Shown: positions 44,873 to 54,670 of the stretch, piece after piece
Numbering within the stretch: the stretch's first letter is position 1
Layout: every line of letters starts with the position of its first letter
Assembly (NCBI GenBank): GCA_036346225.1
Contig: JARFIW010001109.1
Span: 2,278,501-2,342,500, forward strand
From: Platerodrilus igneus
Lineage: Eukaryota > Arthropoda > Insecta > Coleoptera > Lycidae
Length of the DNA: 64,000 bases
Direction of reading: 5' to 3'
Notes under the pieces: model-generated
What the model was told of the DNA's origin: nothing
The model's database searches: none
What the model saw: the letters and a program-made list of their open reading frames with translations, nothing else
Translations under genes and position numbers: made by a program

Positions 44873-45319
44873 TTAAGAGGGTCCTTTATGTTTAACAATT
44901 TTAATTGATTCATAGGCATTTAAGGAGGAAAACGTTGGTACCGCTTTTAACAATTTAACATTTTCTAGTTTAACAGGGTGGCTGGTTTCAAATATATGTT
45001 TGGCGACCTGAGACCTTTCATATTTACCATATTTGAAGTGAGCAATGTGTTCTTTAAATCTTGTTGTTATATTCCTCTTGGTCTGACCAATATATTTTTG
45101 AAAACACCCTGGCCCTGCACAACTAATTTCATAAATCCCCGACTTTTGCAATTTTTCCACCTTGTCTTTTGGATTACCTAGCAAATCTTTAATTTTATTA
45201 GTATTATTGAAAGCAATTTTGAAATTACACTGTTTGAATATTTTATCAAGACCCTTTGTGGTTTTGTGAAACGGAAGTTTAACATATTTAACATTATCGT
45301 TAGAGGTGGTTGATTGCAA
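44873..45319 (-). pseudogene. Penelope GIY-YIG endonuclease domain, left copy
   Basis: The ORF has SGIYEISCAGPGCFQKYIGQ, TKRNITTRFKEHIAHFKYGK and SQVAKHIFETSHPVKLENVK. These correspond to GIY, YIG, the catalytic Arg and the H.....H region of Penelope GIY-YIG endonucleases. The Penelope protein order is RT then GIY-YIG. This domain ORF is open over 148 codons although the RT upstream is frameshifted. Confidence 0.9.
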
Positions 45320-45475
45320 AGTCGTTGATTTACGGATGTTGATCCTATTTTACACTTTCTAAAAATATTATTTATAATATCAGAAGAGAAACCATTGTAA
45401 TTCGCTATTTGTTTAATAAGAGCAAATTCCTTATTAAATCTGTTTTTATTTAAAGGAAATTCAATAATCTATTAA

Positions 45476-46560
45476 TTAAAAGTTAAATGAAGTCAACTTA
45501 TGTTGTATGCTATGATTAGAGGAAGACAAAATAAAGCGATTTACATTGGTTTCTTTTCTATAAATGTCAAATTCTAATTTATTACCATTTCTAATTACTA
45601 ATGTATCTAAAAAGGATAATTGTCCATTATTCTCTAGTTCATACGTAAATTTTATGCTTTGAAATTTTGAATTCATTTCTTTAAGAAAATCATCAACATT
45701 TGATTTAGAAGTGTCAAAAACTGCAAAATATCATCCACGTACCTTAACCATATTCTTGGGAAGTATTTGGAGTTTTCTTTTAACTCGGTTTCAAAACAAG
45801 ACATAAATAAATTTGCTATGAAAGGTGATAAGCTATTTCCCATTGCTGTGCCTTCATGTTGTTCGTACAACTTGTTGTTGAATTGAAAACAGTTCTGGGA
45901 CATGCAATGCGAAACAAGCTTGATATAGTCCTCAACTTTATCATCATCAATATCACTATCTATAAGAACATCCTTTAAATATGTTAAAGTACGTGGTATT
46001 GGAACACTAGGGAATAATGAACTGACATCAAATGAAATTAAGGTTTCGTTCTCTTCTAATGTGATATTTTAATTTTATTAATGAACTCTAAAGAGTTTTG
46101 TACAGACAAACTATTAAACTTTAAATTCTTAAATTCATTTGACAGCCATCGTGATAAATAGTAAGTCGGTGAGTTGATACCTGAAACTATTGGTCTCATC
46201 GATTTATTATTTTGTGAATCTTTGGTAAACAGTAAAGCTTTGGCATTTCAGGATTTGAAATTTTAATTTTAATTTTAGTGTGGGCGAAATTAGGTTTGGA
46301 CATTCTTTCAAAACAGACTCTGTTGATTTAATCATTTTATTTAAAGGAACTTCATTTTTACGTTTTTGACTATTGGTCTGTAAGGACCTCAGACAGCAAA
46401 GTTTCTACTCTATCAACATAGTCTTGTTTATCCAGAATAACCAACCTATTCCCTTATCAGCCTTTAAATTATAACAATTCTTTTGTCGTAAATCTTTAAT
46501 AATCAGATGATCTTTCCTTGTTTGTTCTGAGGCATTCCTTGCGCAAGTGCGTAAGTTGTT
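45476..46560 (-). pseudogene. Penelope reverse transcriptase, left copy
   Basis: Frame pieces include HEGTAMGNSLSPFIANLFMS, FPRIWLRYVDDI (catalytic YVDD, about 45760) and, after a one-base shift, KFTYELENNGQLSFLDTLVI. Upstream, the RPIVSG-like and PK(I)H-like blocks of RT motifs 1-3 are readable near 46150-46280 in broken frames. The domain is non-functional as it stands. Confidence 0.85.
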
Positions 46561-47202
46561 CGAAAGTTGAATTTTGCACGCGTTTCTAATAAAGTTTTTG
46601 AATTGTCATCTAATTTTGAAATGGATTTTCAATGCCAGCAATAATGTCTTCAAAGGAGTTTTCAAATGATCTACTCCAAATTTTAGGCCTCGATCAAGGA
46701 AAGTCAACTCTTCATTATTAAAGATTTTCGACGATTCGTTAACAACTATTGACTCTAATTGAGGTGAAGTAATTTCCAGTTTTTAGGAGGTACATTGACA
46801 TTGTGTTTCTTTAAAGAAACTTCAACTTAGTGTTTTGACTATTAATTTTGTCTAACAATTTATGATTGTTGACTTCAAAACCAATCTCTGGAAATTATTC
46901 CATTCCTGAAAACCGGACTCGGATAAATTGCACGTTAGTGCTAGGTGCATTATACGTTTCCAGTTCAATCTACTAAGTTTACTGTACAGATATTTGATTT
47001 CCAAATTAAGCCATTTATCTTTTCATAATGATTATTGGTCTACGTTTACAATTAGCATTTTATTAATAAATTTGGAAAAACTTTGGCTTTACAACTTTAA
47101 ATGAATATCTGCTTTAGAAAACTAATTTAAATGATTTTGCTCGATACCTATTAAGTTCTATACGTGAATTATTAAATATCATGAACATGTCAGATTTAAT
47201 AA

Positions 47203-47255
47203 ATTAATAACCTTAACCACTGTGTCAAATACGTATCTAGCTTTTAAATATTTTA
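47203..47255 (+). ncRNA. Degraded hammerhead-like sequence at the centre of the pair
   Basis: CCTTAACCACTGTGTCAAATACGTATCTAG shares the helix II remnant, AAATACGTATC and TAG with the two intact motifs but lacks CUGAUGA. In Penelope elements such terminal segments can also occur at the 5' end, so this may mark the 5' edge of the right copy. Confidence 0.5.
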
Positions 47256-47869
47256 GTGTTGGTAAAAAATTTCGATTTAAATCGTTGTAATAGTCCAATA
47301 TAGTTCGTTTCCAAATTTCATTAGACTGTAAAATCAGCAGTAATTGTAAACGATAGTAACGCAATAATCAATTTTCAAAATGTAAATGGCGTTAATTTGG
47401 AAATCAAATATCTGACATAAACTTAGTAGATTGGAACTGAAACGTATAATCGCACCTAGCACTAACGTGCAATTTATCCGAGTCCGGTTTTCAGGAATGG
47501 AATAATTTCAGAGATTTGTTTTGAAGTCAACAATCATAAATTGTTAGACAAAATTAATAGTCAAAACACTAAGTTGAAGTTTCTTTAAAGAAACACAATG
47601 TCAATGTACCTCAAAACTGGAAATTACTTCACCATTAGAGTCAATAGTTGTTAACGAATCGTCGAAAATCTTTAATAATGAAGAGTTGACTTTCCTGATC
47701 GAGGCCTAAAATTTGGAGTAGATCATTTGAAACTCCTTTGAAGACATTATTGCTGGCATTGAAAATCCATTTCAAAATTAGATGACATTCAAAAACTTTA
47801 TTAGAAACGCGTGCAAAATTCAACTTCGAACAACTTACGCACTTGCGCAAGGAATGCCTCAGAACAAAC

Positions 47870-48880
47870 AAGGAAAGATCATCTGATTATTAAAGATTTA
47901 CGACAAAGAATTGTTATTATTTAAAGGCTGATAAGGGAATAGGTTGGTTATTCTGGATAAACAAGACTATGTTGATAGAGTAGAAACTTTGCTGTCTGAG
48001 GGTCCTTACAGACCAATAGTCAAAAACGTAAAAATGAAGTTCCTTTAAATAAAATGATTAAATCAACAGAGTCTGTTTTGAAAGAATGTCCAAACCTAAT
48101 TCGCCCACCTAAAATTAAAATTAAAATTTCAAATCCTGAAATGCCAAAGCTTTACTGTTTACCAAAGATTCACAAAATAATAAATCGATGAGACCAATAG
48201 TTTCAGGTATCAACTCACCGACTTACTATTTATCACGATGGCTGTCAAATGAATTTAAGAATTTAAAGTTTAATAGTTTGTCTGTACAAAACTCTTTAGA
48301 GTTCATTAATAAAATTAAAATATCACATTAGAAGAGAACGAAACCTAATTTCATTTGATGTCAGTTCATTATTCCCTAGTGTTCCAATACCACGTACTTT
48401 AACATATTTAAAGGATGTTCTTATAGATAGTGATATTGATGATGATAAAGTTGAGGACTATATCAAGCTTGTTTCGCATTGCATGTCCCAGAACTGTTTT
48501 CAATTCAACAACAGTTGTACGAACAACATGAAGGCACAGCAATGGGAAATAGCTTATCACCTTTCATAGCAAATTTATTTATGTCTCGTTTTGAAACCGA
48601 GTTAAAAAAAAACACCAAATACTTCCCAAGAATATGGTTAAGGTACGTGGATGATATTTTTGCAGTTTTTGACACTTCTAAATCAAATGTTGATGATTTT
48701 CTTAAAGAAATGAATTCAAAATTTCAAAGCATAAAATTTACGTATGAACTAGAGAATAATGGACAATTACCCTTAGATACATTAGTAATTAGAAATGGTA
48801 ATAAATTAGAATTTGACATTTATAGAAAAGAAACCAATGTAAATCGCTTTATTTTGTCTTCCTCTAATCATAGCATATAA
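47870..48880 (+). pseudogene. Penelope reverse transcriptase, right copy
   Basis: The ORF at 48479-48880 contains HEGTAMGNSLSPFIANLFMS, FPRIWLRYVDDIFAVFDTSK and KFTYELENNGQLPLDTLVIR (a small deletion relative to the left copy). Earlier motifs near 48090-48260 (PKLYCLPKIH-like, RPIVSGINSPTYYLSRW) are in other frames. Confidence 0.85.
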
Positions 48881-49059
48881 CATAAGTTGACTTCATTTAA
48901 CTTTTAATTAATAGATTATTGAATTTCCTAAATAAAACAGATTTAATAAGGAATTTGCTCTTATTAAACAAATAGCGAATTACAATGGTTTCTCTTCTGA
49001 TATTATAGATAATATTTTAGAAAGTGTAAAATAGGATCAACATCCGTAAATCAACGACT

Positions 49060-49500
49060 TTGCAATCAACCACCTCTAACGATAATGTTAAATATGTTAA
49101 ACTTCCGTTTCACAAAACCACAAAGGGTCTTGATAAAATATTCAAACAGTGTAATTTCAAAATTGCTTTCAATACTAATAAAATTAAAGATTTGCTAGGT
49201 AATCCAAAAGACAAGGTGGAAAAATTGCAAAAGTCGGGGATCTATGAAATTAGTTGTGCAGGGCCAGGGTGTTTTCAAAATATATTGGTCAGACCAAGAG
49301 GAATATAACAACAAGATTTAAAGAACACATTGCTCACTTCAAATATGGTAAATATGAAAGGTCTCAGGTCGCCAAACATATATTTGAAACCAGCCACCCG
49401 TTAAACTAGAAAATGTTAAATTGTTAAAAGCGGTACCAACGTTTTCCTCCTTAAATGCCTATGAATCAATTAAAATTGTTAAACATAAAGGACCCTCTTA
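49060..49500 (+). pseudogene. Penelope GIY-YIG endonuclease domain, right copy
   Basis: KSGIYEISCAGPGCFQ is followed by a frame change near 49285, so YIGQTKRN continues in another frame and then RFKEHIAHFKYGKYERSQVA. It is otherwise the mirror of the left-copy domain. Confidence 0.85.
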
Positions 49501-49743
49501 AACACCGATAAAGGGCCAATAGAGTCATCTGCTTTGCTTTCCTATTGGTCAACAACCAATGAGAAAGTAAGATTAAACTGGTTCCGCTTCAGTAGATTTA
49601 GAATTAGTATAAATTAGGTAGATTTAAGTTATAATGTCACAATTCACTTGTTTGTTGTTGAGAACACCAGCCTGCGGGTGAGGAGAATATCCTCGATAGT
49701 GTTTAAAGCAACAATATAGTAAATTATACAGCTAATTTTTTTT

Positions 49744-49784
49744 TCACTGATGATGACCACATAGTGGTCGAAATACGTATCTAG
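49744..49784 (+). ncRNA. Hammerhead-ribozyme-like motif, right Penelope copy
   Basis: Core CUGAUGA at 49747-49753, helix II GACCAC-AUA-GUGGUC, GAAA at 49770-49773, palindromic helix III AUACGUAU, C at 49781 and UAG. The 5' side of helix I is UCA here instead of CUA, so helix I pairing is weaker than in the left copy. Confidence 0.7.
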
Positions 49785-49861
49785 TAATTTAAATATTTTT
49801 TGTGGTTAAGGGTTTTTATTTAATTTTATTTAAATCGTGCCACAGTGTTCCTATAGATTAT

Positions 49862-49873
49862 TAAAGTTCTAAT
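49862..49873 (+). repeat. Target site duplication, right copy
   Basis: TAAAGTTCTAAT is identical to 44532-44543. It marks the right border of the Penelope pair. Confidence 0.85.
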
Positions 49874-50460
49874 ATGCAAAAGAGGGGAAAATAAATCAAA
49901 AACAAGAATACAAGTAGGTAACGAGAACGTACAAGAGGTTTAAGATTTCTGCTACCTAGGAAGTCAAATAACACAAGATGGAAAAAGCACAAAAGATATA
50001 AAACAAAGATTAGCACAAGGTCGTGCTACATTTAACAAGAAAAAGCAACTACTGTGTTCAAAGACCACAAACATAGAAACAAGGAAAAGATTGCTTAAAA
50101 CATATGTGTGGAGCACAGCACTGTATGGCTGTAAAGCCTGCACAGTAAGAGAAGTAGACAAGAAAAAGATAGAAGCCTTTGAAATGTGGTGCTACAGACG
50201 TGTGATGAAGATATCATGAACCGACAAAGTTAAGAACAAAGATGTACTAAACATGGTAGGGGAAGAAAGAAATTAGAAATATGTGGAAAACGGTTAAAAA
50301 TAGGAGAGATAGGCCACATACTACGGCATGAGGGAACAAGCGAAATATATTAGATGCAGAGATAGGAAAAAAGAGAAGTAGAGGTAGACCTAGGTTAGAC
50401 TACTGCACACAAATAGTGAAAAAAGTAGACAAGTAGACAAGTATTGGTTGGGTAATATTC
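49862..50460 (+). pseudogene. Non-LTR reverse transcriptase, 3' part, continuation
   Basis: Resumes the ORF interrupted at 44543: DFCYLGSQITQDGKSTKDIK, QRLAQGRATFNKKKQLLCSK, KRLLKTYVWSTALYGCKACT, IEAFEMWCYRRVMKIS and KRSRGRPRLDYCTQIVKKVD. This is the RT thumb and C-terminal region typical of arthropod RTE-like elements. Stops occur at several points. Confidence 0.9.
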
Positions 50461-50847
50461 TTGAATATTGTTAATGAGTGAAAGGATTTATTTGAAAATT
50501 ATTAACTCGACAAATGTCTAAGTGTTGGGGGATCTTGGCAGTAACTGGCTGCTTAACCCACTTCAGTGAATCTCGGTGAAATGGGGCATAAAATTAGAAA
50601 ATAATTGAAGGGGAACCGAGCTGTATATAGGCTGTGTGAGAATTTCAGGGAACTGTGTAGGCTAACCAAGAATATAAATAAGTGCACGTACGTTCCAACC
50701 AGTTTTGAGACGGAAAACCTAATCATGAAAAAATAAGCGCAGGTAAATCTGAAGATTATTATAAACCGCTACATTTGTTGGTTGTAAAATATCTGCAAAC
50801 TAATGTTGACTGTGAGAAAAGATACATTGAAAAATATTAAATCGGCA

Positions 50848-50903
<56 letters not shown>

Positions 50904-51075
50904 GTGAACGTACGTGTCCAACCAGTTTTGAGACGGAAAACCTAATGACGAATAAATAAGCGCAGATAAATCTGATGATTATTATAAACAACTACAGTTG
51001 TTGGTTGTAAAATATCTGCAACTAGTGTTGACTGTGGCAAAAGATATATTGCTAAAGATATTAAATCGGCAAATG
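50461..51075. repeat. Tandemly duplicated non-LTR 3' tail with (AT)n between copies
   Basis: The segment 50672-50848 recurs at 50895-51073, including CCAACCAGTTTTGAGACGGA, AACCTAAT and TTGTTGGTTGTAAAATATCT. (AT)n fills 50853-50894. A second shared block (AAGTGTTGGGGGATCTTGGC at 50519 and AAGTGCTGGGGGAACTTGGC at 51078) extends the unit. The CCAGT..GAGAC..AAAACCTAAT piece also closes the element at 51985. Confidence 0.75.
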
Positions 51076-51117
51076 TTCAAGTGCTGGGGGAACTTGGCAG
51101 CCACAGGATGCTTACCC

Positions 51118-51428
51118 TCCTTCACAACCTTACATGTGATTTTCCAAAGTTCCACCCGAAGGTACTACAATGGCCAGGATGCGAGTTTTCTTTACCTGGA
51201 AAATTTGAAATTTTGCCAAACCCTTGCTGTTCCAAGCAAGGTAGGGATATTTAACGTGCGTGACAACACTCACACACGAAACCTCCATTATACCTCTCAT
51301 CCGAACGAGGGTGTATTTTTGTGAAAAATGCTTGCCTAACATTTTTCAAGCGGACTGTGTCGGGATTCAAACCCGGGACTTTGGTCGCAGTAGTCACACA
51401 CTTACCACTACACCACAAAGCCGCCTCC
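51118..51428 (-). mobile_element. tRNA-derived SINE, second copy
   Basis: Reverse complement of the family at 14637-14998: a mutated B box (GGTTTGAATCC on the minus strand, at 51363-51373), an A box near 51405-51416 and the same body (AACAGCAAGGGTTTGGCAAA, GGCCATTGTAGTACCTTCGG). The tRNA head is at the higher coordinate, so the copy is on the minus strand. Confidence 0.85.
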
Positions 51429-51479
51429 TACTTCACAATCACTGAATGTCGGAAAAATAGGATATATAATTGTAAAACA

Positions 51480-51985
51480 ATAGAAGGAGACCAAACTGCA
51501 TCTAACAAGAAAGAACAGCGCCTATGATAAAAGACAACAAACATAGAAACAAGAAGAAAATTGTCGAAAGCATATGTGTAGAGCACAGCACAGTTTGCCT
51601 ATGAAATACGGGCAGTAGGAAAAGCAAACAGAAAAACGGTAGCAGCCTTTTGGAATGTTGTGCTTCAGATGTATGAGGATGAGAGCATGGACAGACAAAG
51701 TTAATAACAAATAGGTTATAGAAAAAGTAGGAGAACAAGGATATCTGTGGAAAAAATAAGAGAAATAGAAGGGCAGAATACCATCTAAGGCATTTTTGGG
51801 AAATAGTATGGGATATATTACAAGCAGAGGTCGGAAAAAGAAGGTAGATGTAGACCTAAATGAGATAGTGATAGATGCTGACTGTGCAAATTTCAGAAAA
51901 ATGTGTAGGTTAGTTCAAAATAGGAAACAATGAGGGTACGCGTCTAACCAGTTCCAGGACTGAAAACCTAATGGTGATGATGAAT
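51480..51985 (+). pseudogene. Non-LTR element 3' fragment, second copy
   Basis: Diverged copy of 50020-50700 (for example ACAAACATAGAAACAAGAAG, CATATGTGTAGAGCACAGCA and GGACTGAAAACCTAATG). It ends with TGGTGATGATGAA at 51972-51984, the sort of short trinucleotide tail found at RTE-type 3' ends. The frame is destroyed. Confidence 0.75.
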
Positions 51986-51989
51986 TTTA

Positions 51990-52469
51990 ATAAAATTCTG
52001 TCAAGTCTAATAATTTTAATATAATTCGAATAATTTCAATATCCTCGAGACAAAGTTTTCATAAGTCAAATGCTTAGAAGAATGTTTATGCAATAGCAAT
52101 AATTTTAATAAAATTTTAACGATTTTAATAATTTTAACAATTTTATTAAAATTTTACCAATTTCAACACATTACATTTTTACAATTCCATAATTTTAACG
52201 ATTTTAATCATTTTAACAATTTTAAAAAATTTAATAAAATTTTAACAGTTTTAATAATTTTCAAAATGTTTAACAACTTTAAAATTTAAATAAAATTTTT
52301 AACAATTACAATAATCCTTTACAATTCTTACAATTTTACTAGGATTTTAACGATTTTAATGAAATCGAAATGGTTTCAATAATTTGCATTAAATATTTAC
52401 AATTTCAATAATTAGAATACAATTTTAATAATTTTATTAATTTTTTTAATTTTAATAATTTTAATAAAA
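51990..52469. repeat. AT-rich low-complexity tract, (TTTTAAYAAT)-like
   Basis: Cryptic repeat of AATTTTAA(C/T)(A/G)ATTTTAATAA variants over about 480 bp, directly before the 5' LTR of the next element. Confidence 0.8.
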
Positions 52470-53326
52470 TGTGGTAAGTATTTGCGGTTTTTAAAAAAAA
52501 TGTACTTTTCGGCGTAAATAAATTAATCTTTACTAGTAATTATTGTAGCTTCTTTCTTCGGTGGACTTAACGATCCGTTGGATTGCCGCTCCTTTTTAGT
52601 ATGGGAGGACACCAACACTGCGTGATCCTGAGACCCTCTGTTCCGCCCTGTCATTAGGGAGGGTGTGACGAACCCTACGCTGTGGACTCGAGGGTGGGTA
52701 TTTAGCCACCATTTTCTGATATGGGTTTTATGTACTTGTCGAAATGGCCTATTTATAAGGTTCTTCTATTGCCGACTAAATTTTATAGGTATAAGCGATT
52801 ATCCTTATGTGATATGATATTTATTGATAATATTGTATTACATCCTGACTTTTTACTGTAATAATTTTATGTAGTTAACTATATTCCCACGATGGTAATT
52901 TAGAGCTGGAGATTTAGTGCTGTAATTATAATTTTTTGTTAATTAAGACCTCGTAGTGAAAACCCTATAGATTTAATTTTATATTTACAATGAAAATTTA
53001 AAGCTGTTGTTTTTAGAGTAGAAATTGTTTTTTGGGCAATTAACATAGGAAGGGACATAATAACTATAGCTGGGAGTGATTTTTGTGTTCTTCTTGATAT
53101 GTGTATATTGTGGTTATTGATTTTTTTTGTTTTTGGTTATAATGCACTGTTGTGTCTTTCCAAAATGTCACTTGAGTTAATTATAAGTATTGATTAGCAC
53201 TGTTGATTTCTTATTTTTATTTCAGGCTTTTCGTGATTTTTTTTCTTGTATTGCTAAGACCCCGCCTACTCACCGATTGAGCCCGGTCATTCTCTCTTTA
53301 TCTCTTAGGCTACGTTGATGGACGTA
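52470..53326 (+). repeat. 5' LTR of a pol-less LTR retrotransposon
   Basis: Collinear with 57402-58228. Shared marks are TGTGGTAAGTATTTG at the start, GGACTTAACGATCCGTTGGA, CATTAGGGAGGGTGTGACGA, TCACCGATTGAGCCCGGTCA and the end GATGxACGTA. The LTRs differ by many substitutions and small indels, so the insertion is old. No target duplication was visible. Confidence 0.9.
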
Positions 53327-53336
53327 GCATAAATTT

Positions 53337-53355
53337 TGGCGCCCTGGCGTGGGGC
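53337..53355 (+). promoter_or_regulatory. Probable primer binding site (tRNA-Lys type)
   Basis: TGGCGCCCTGGCGTGGGGC starts 11 bp after the LTR end. It resembles TGGCGCCCAACGTGGGGC, the complement of the tRNA-Lys 3' end used by many insect gypsy-like elements, with an internal change of a few bases. Confidence 0.6.
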
Positions 53356-53485
53356 TCCGATTTTGTTTTGGATAACGTTTGCTCCGAGTTTGTTTTGGTT
53401 AATTTTTGGCTCCGGTTTTGGTATTGGTTAACGTTTGCTTCGATTTTATTTCGCTTAATTTCTGGCCCGATTTGTTTTGTTATGG
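53354..53485 (+). repeat. 27-28-bp tandem repeat in the leader
   Basis: GCTCCGATTTTGTTTTGG-like units start at about 53354, 53381, 53409, 53437 and 53465, each followed by a TTAACGTT-like end. Confidence 0.7.
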
Positions 53486-53900
53486 CCTAGTTTCCTACAT
53501 TATCCACTTTTCTCAGCCTGATACTGCTTATTTATTCTCTTTGCACTCGAACTGTTATTTTTTTTCTTTCGGCTTTTTGGTGTTCCTTACATGAGGATCA
53601 GTTTTCTTTATTTATTGTGTGGGTTCGATCTTCTTAAATTTTGGTTTTGTTTTCTTTCCTGATCGCTCAATATCCTTAGTTGGCTGATTTCAGATTATCA
53701 AAATTGTGTTTTCGTAGATCATTCTAATCCGTTCAAAACGCTAGCGCCCTATTACTATTCCAAATTTTTATTTTGTTGTTGCGCTCCTATTCGTGTTCCC
53801 GAAGTTTATCTGTCGGATATGGTTTAAATTGTTTTGTATTCACAATAATTTCTTTTTTGAGCTTTTATTGAGTTACGGTTAGCATTTACTTAGTTACTTT
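53486..53900. other. Leader region of the LTR element
   Basis: T-rich sequence without a recognised ORF. The ORF at 53406-53594 is low-complexity. Confidence 0.4.
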
Positions 53901-54308
53901 TTGCCATTTTTTTTTTTATTTTTATTCAAAATGACTGACCATAGGTTGGTGGTGTTTAATATGATCTGTAGGAGACGGCAGAAGTCATCCGAAAACATAA
54001 CTAACTATTTCGCGTGTATAACGGGCCTGTTTAAGTGGTATGGTTCTTTTAATGAGGATGATCAATTGTCCATTTTGATTCATAATCTTAATCCATTTTA
54101 TAGAACCCATTTGCCTACCGTTCAATCCTTGCAAGAATTAAAGAACGAATGTCTGAAATTTGAACAGGCAAAGATTTTGGCCGATAATTCTGTATCACCT
54201 AGTCACGACCAACATACTGTTACTGCTGAACGGAAATCAGCCGCTGCTACAGTACCTAAGTCAGTCGCTACTCTTTTTTCGGCTTCCCTCCAAGGCCTTC
54301 CTGTATGA
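53901..54308 (+). pseudogene. Gag, C-terminal half of capsid-like domain (placed first)
   Basis: The ORF includes CRRRQKSSENITNYFACITG, LFKWYGSFNEDDQLSILIHN, LNPFYRTHLPTVQSL and KNECLKFEQAKI. This matches the second half of insect gypsy-like Gag ('rrQ...E.i..Yf.ri..lf..l....e...l.il..Nl.P.Y...l....v.sl.eL...c...E'). A Ser/Ala-rich tail follows. In normal Gag this half follows the FSGD half, which here lies downstream. Confidence 0.75.
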
Positions 54309-54600
54309 GAGTGGAATTTGAAATTTTCTGGTGATCCAAAGATTTTTGCCGTACGTAAGTTTTTGGGACGGTTCGAAAAACTCCGACGAACTCAACATGT
54401 ATCAGAATTGAAGTTATTTAAGTCTGCAGTGAATTTGTTCGAGTCTGAAGCGTTACTTTGATATCGTGGTAACCGGAATAGGTTTTCTGACTGGAAGTCG
54501 TTGTCCAATTTATTGATTCAACATTTTGAAACCCCGGATTTTGCTTATAATTCTGCTACTATTGAGGAAAATACTTTCGCTTCACATGACTTCGAATTAG
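54309..54600 (+). pseudogene. Gag, N-terminal half of capsid-like domain (placed second)
   Basis: After a TGA at 54306-54308 the same frame reads EWNLKFSGDPKIFAVRKFLG, RFEKLRRTQHVSELKLFKSA and NLFESEAL, with a stop where a Trp is usual, then DWKSLSNLLIQHFETPDFAY. This is the first half of the insect Gag capsid region. It lies after the second half, so the domain order is swapped. Confidence 0.75.
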
Positions 54601-54670
54601 TGATTTACAGCTAGCTTCTCAAGAGTTTGTTCCCGCTTTCTCAAATAATTCTACCCAAGAAATTCCTGTC

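Larger units (their letters stand above)
44544..47202 (-). mobile_element. Penelope-like element, left copy of inverted pair
   Basis: On the minus strand, from about 47180 downward: a variable N-terminal region (INRY-like, LNRYRAKSFKLVF), RT pieces in several frames (46560-45476) with HEGTAMGNSLSPFIANLFMS and RYVDDI at 45903-45760, then a GIY-YIG endonuclease ORF at 45319-44873. The 3' end carries a hammerhead-like motif. The copy is the mirror image of 47203-49861 with scattered single-base differences and independent small indels. Confidence 0.9.
47203..49861 (+). mobile_element. Penelope-like element, right copy of inverted pair
   Basis: Plus-strand mirror of the left copy. An N-terminal region, RT pieces (47870-48880) with HEGTAMGNSLSPFIANLFMS, RYVDDIFAVFDTSKSNVDDF and a GIY-YIG domain (49060-49500) follow in order, then the hammerhead-like motif and the end at the target duplication. 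The YVDD region is open here but frameshifted in the left copy. The GIY-YIG frame is open in the left copy but broken here near 49285. Confidence 0.9.

Noticed and set aside
51130..51527. Several ORFs of 60-108 codons
   Set aside because: They are readings through the SINE copy and the adjacent non-LTR fragment.
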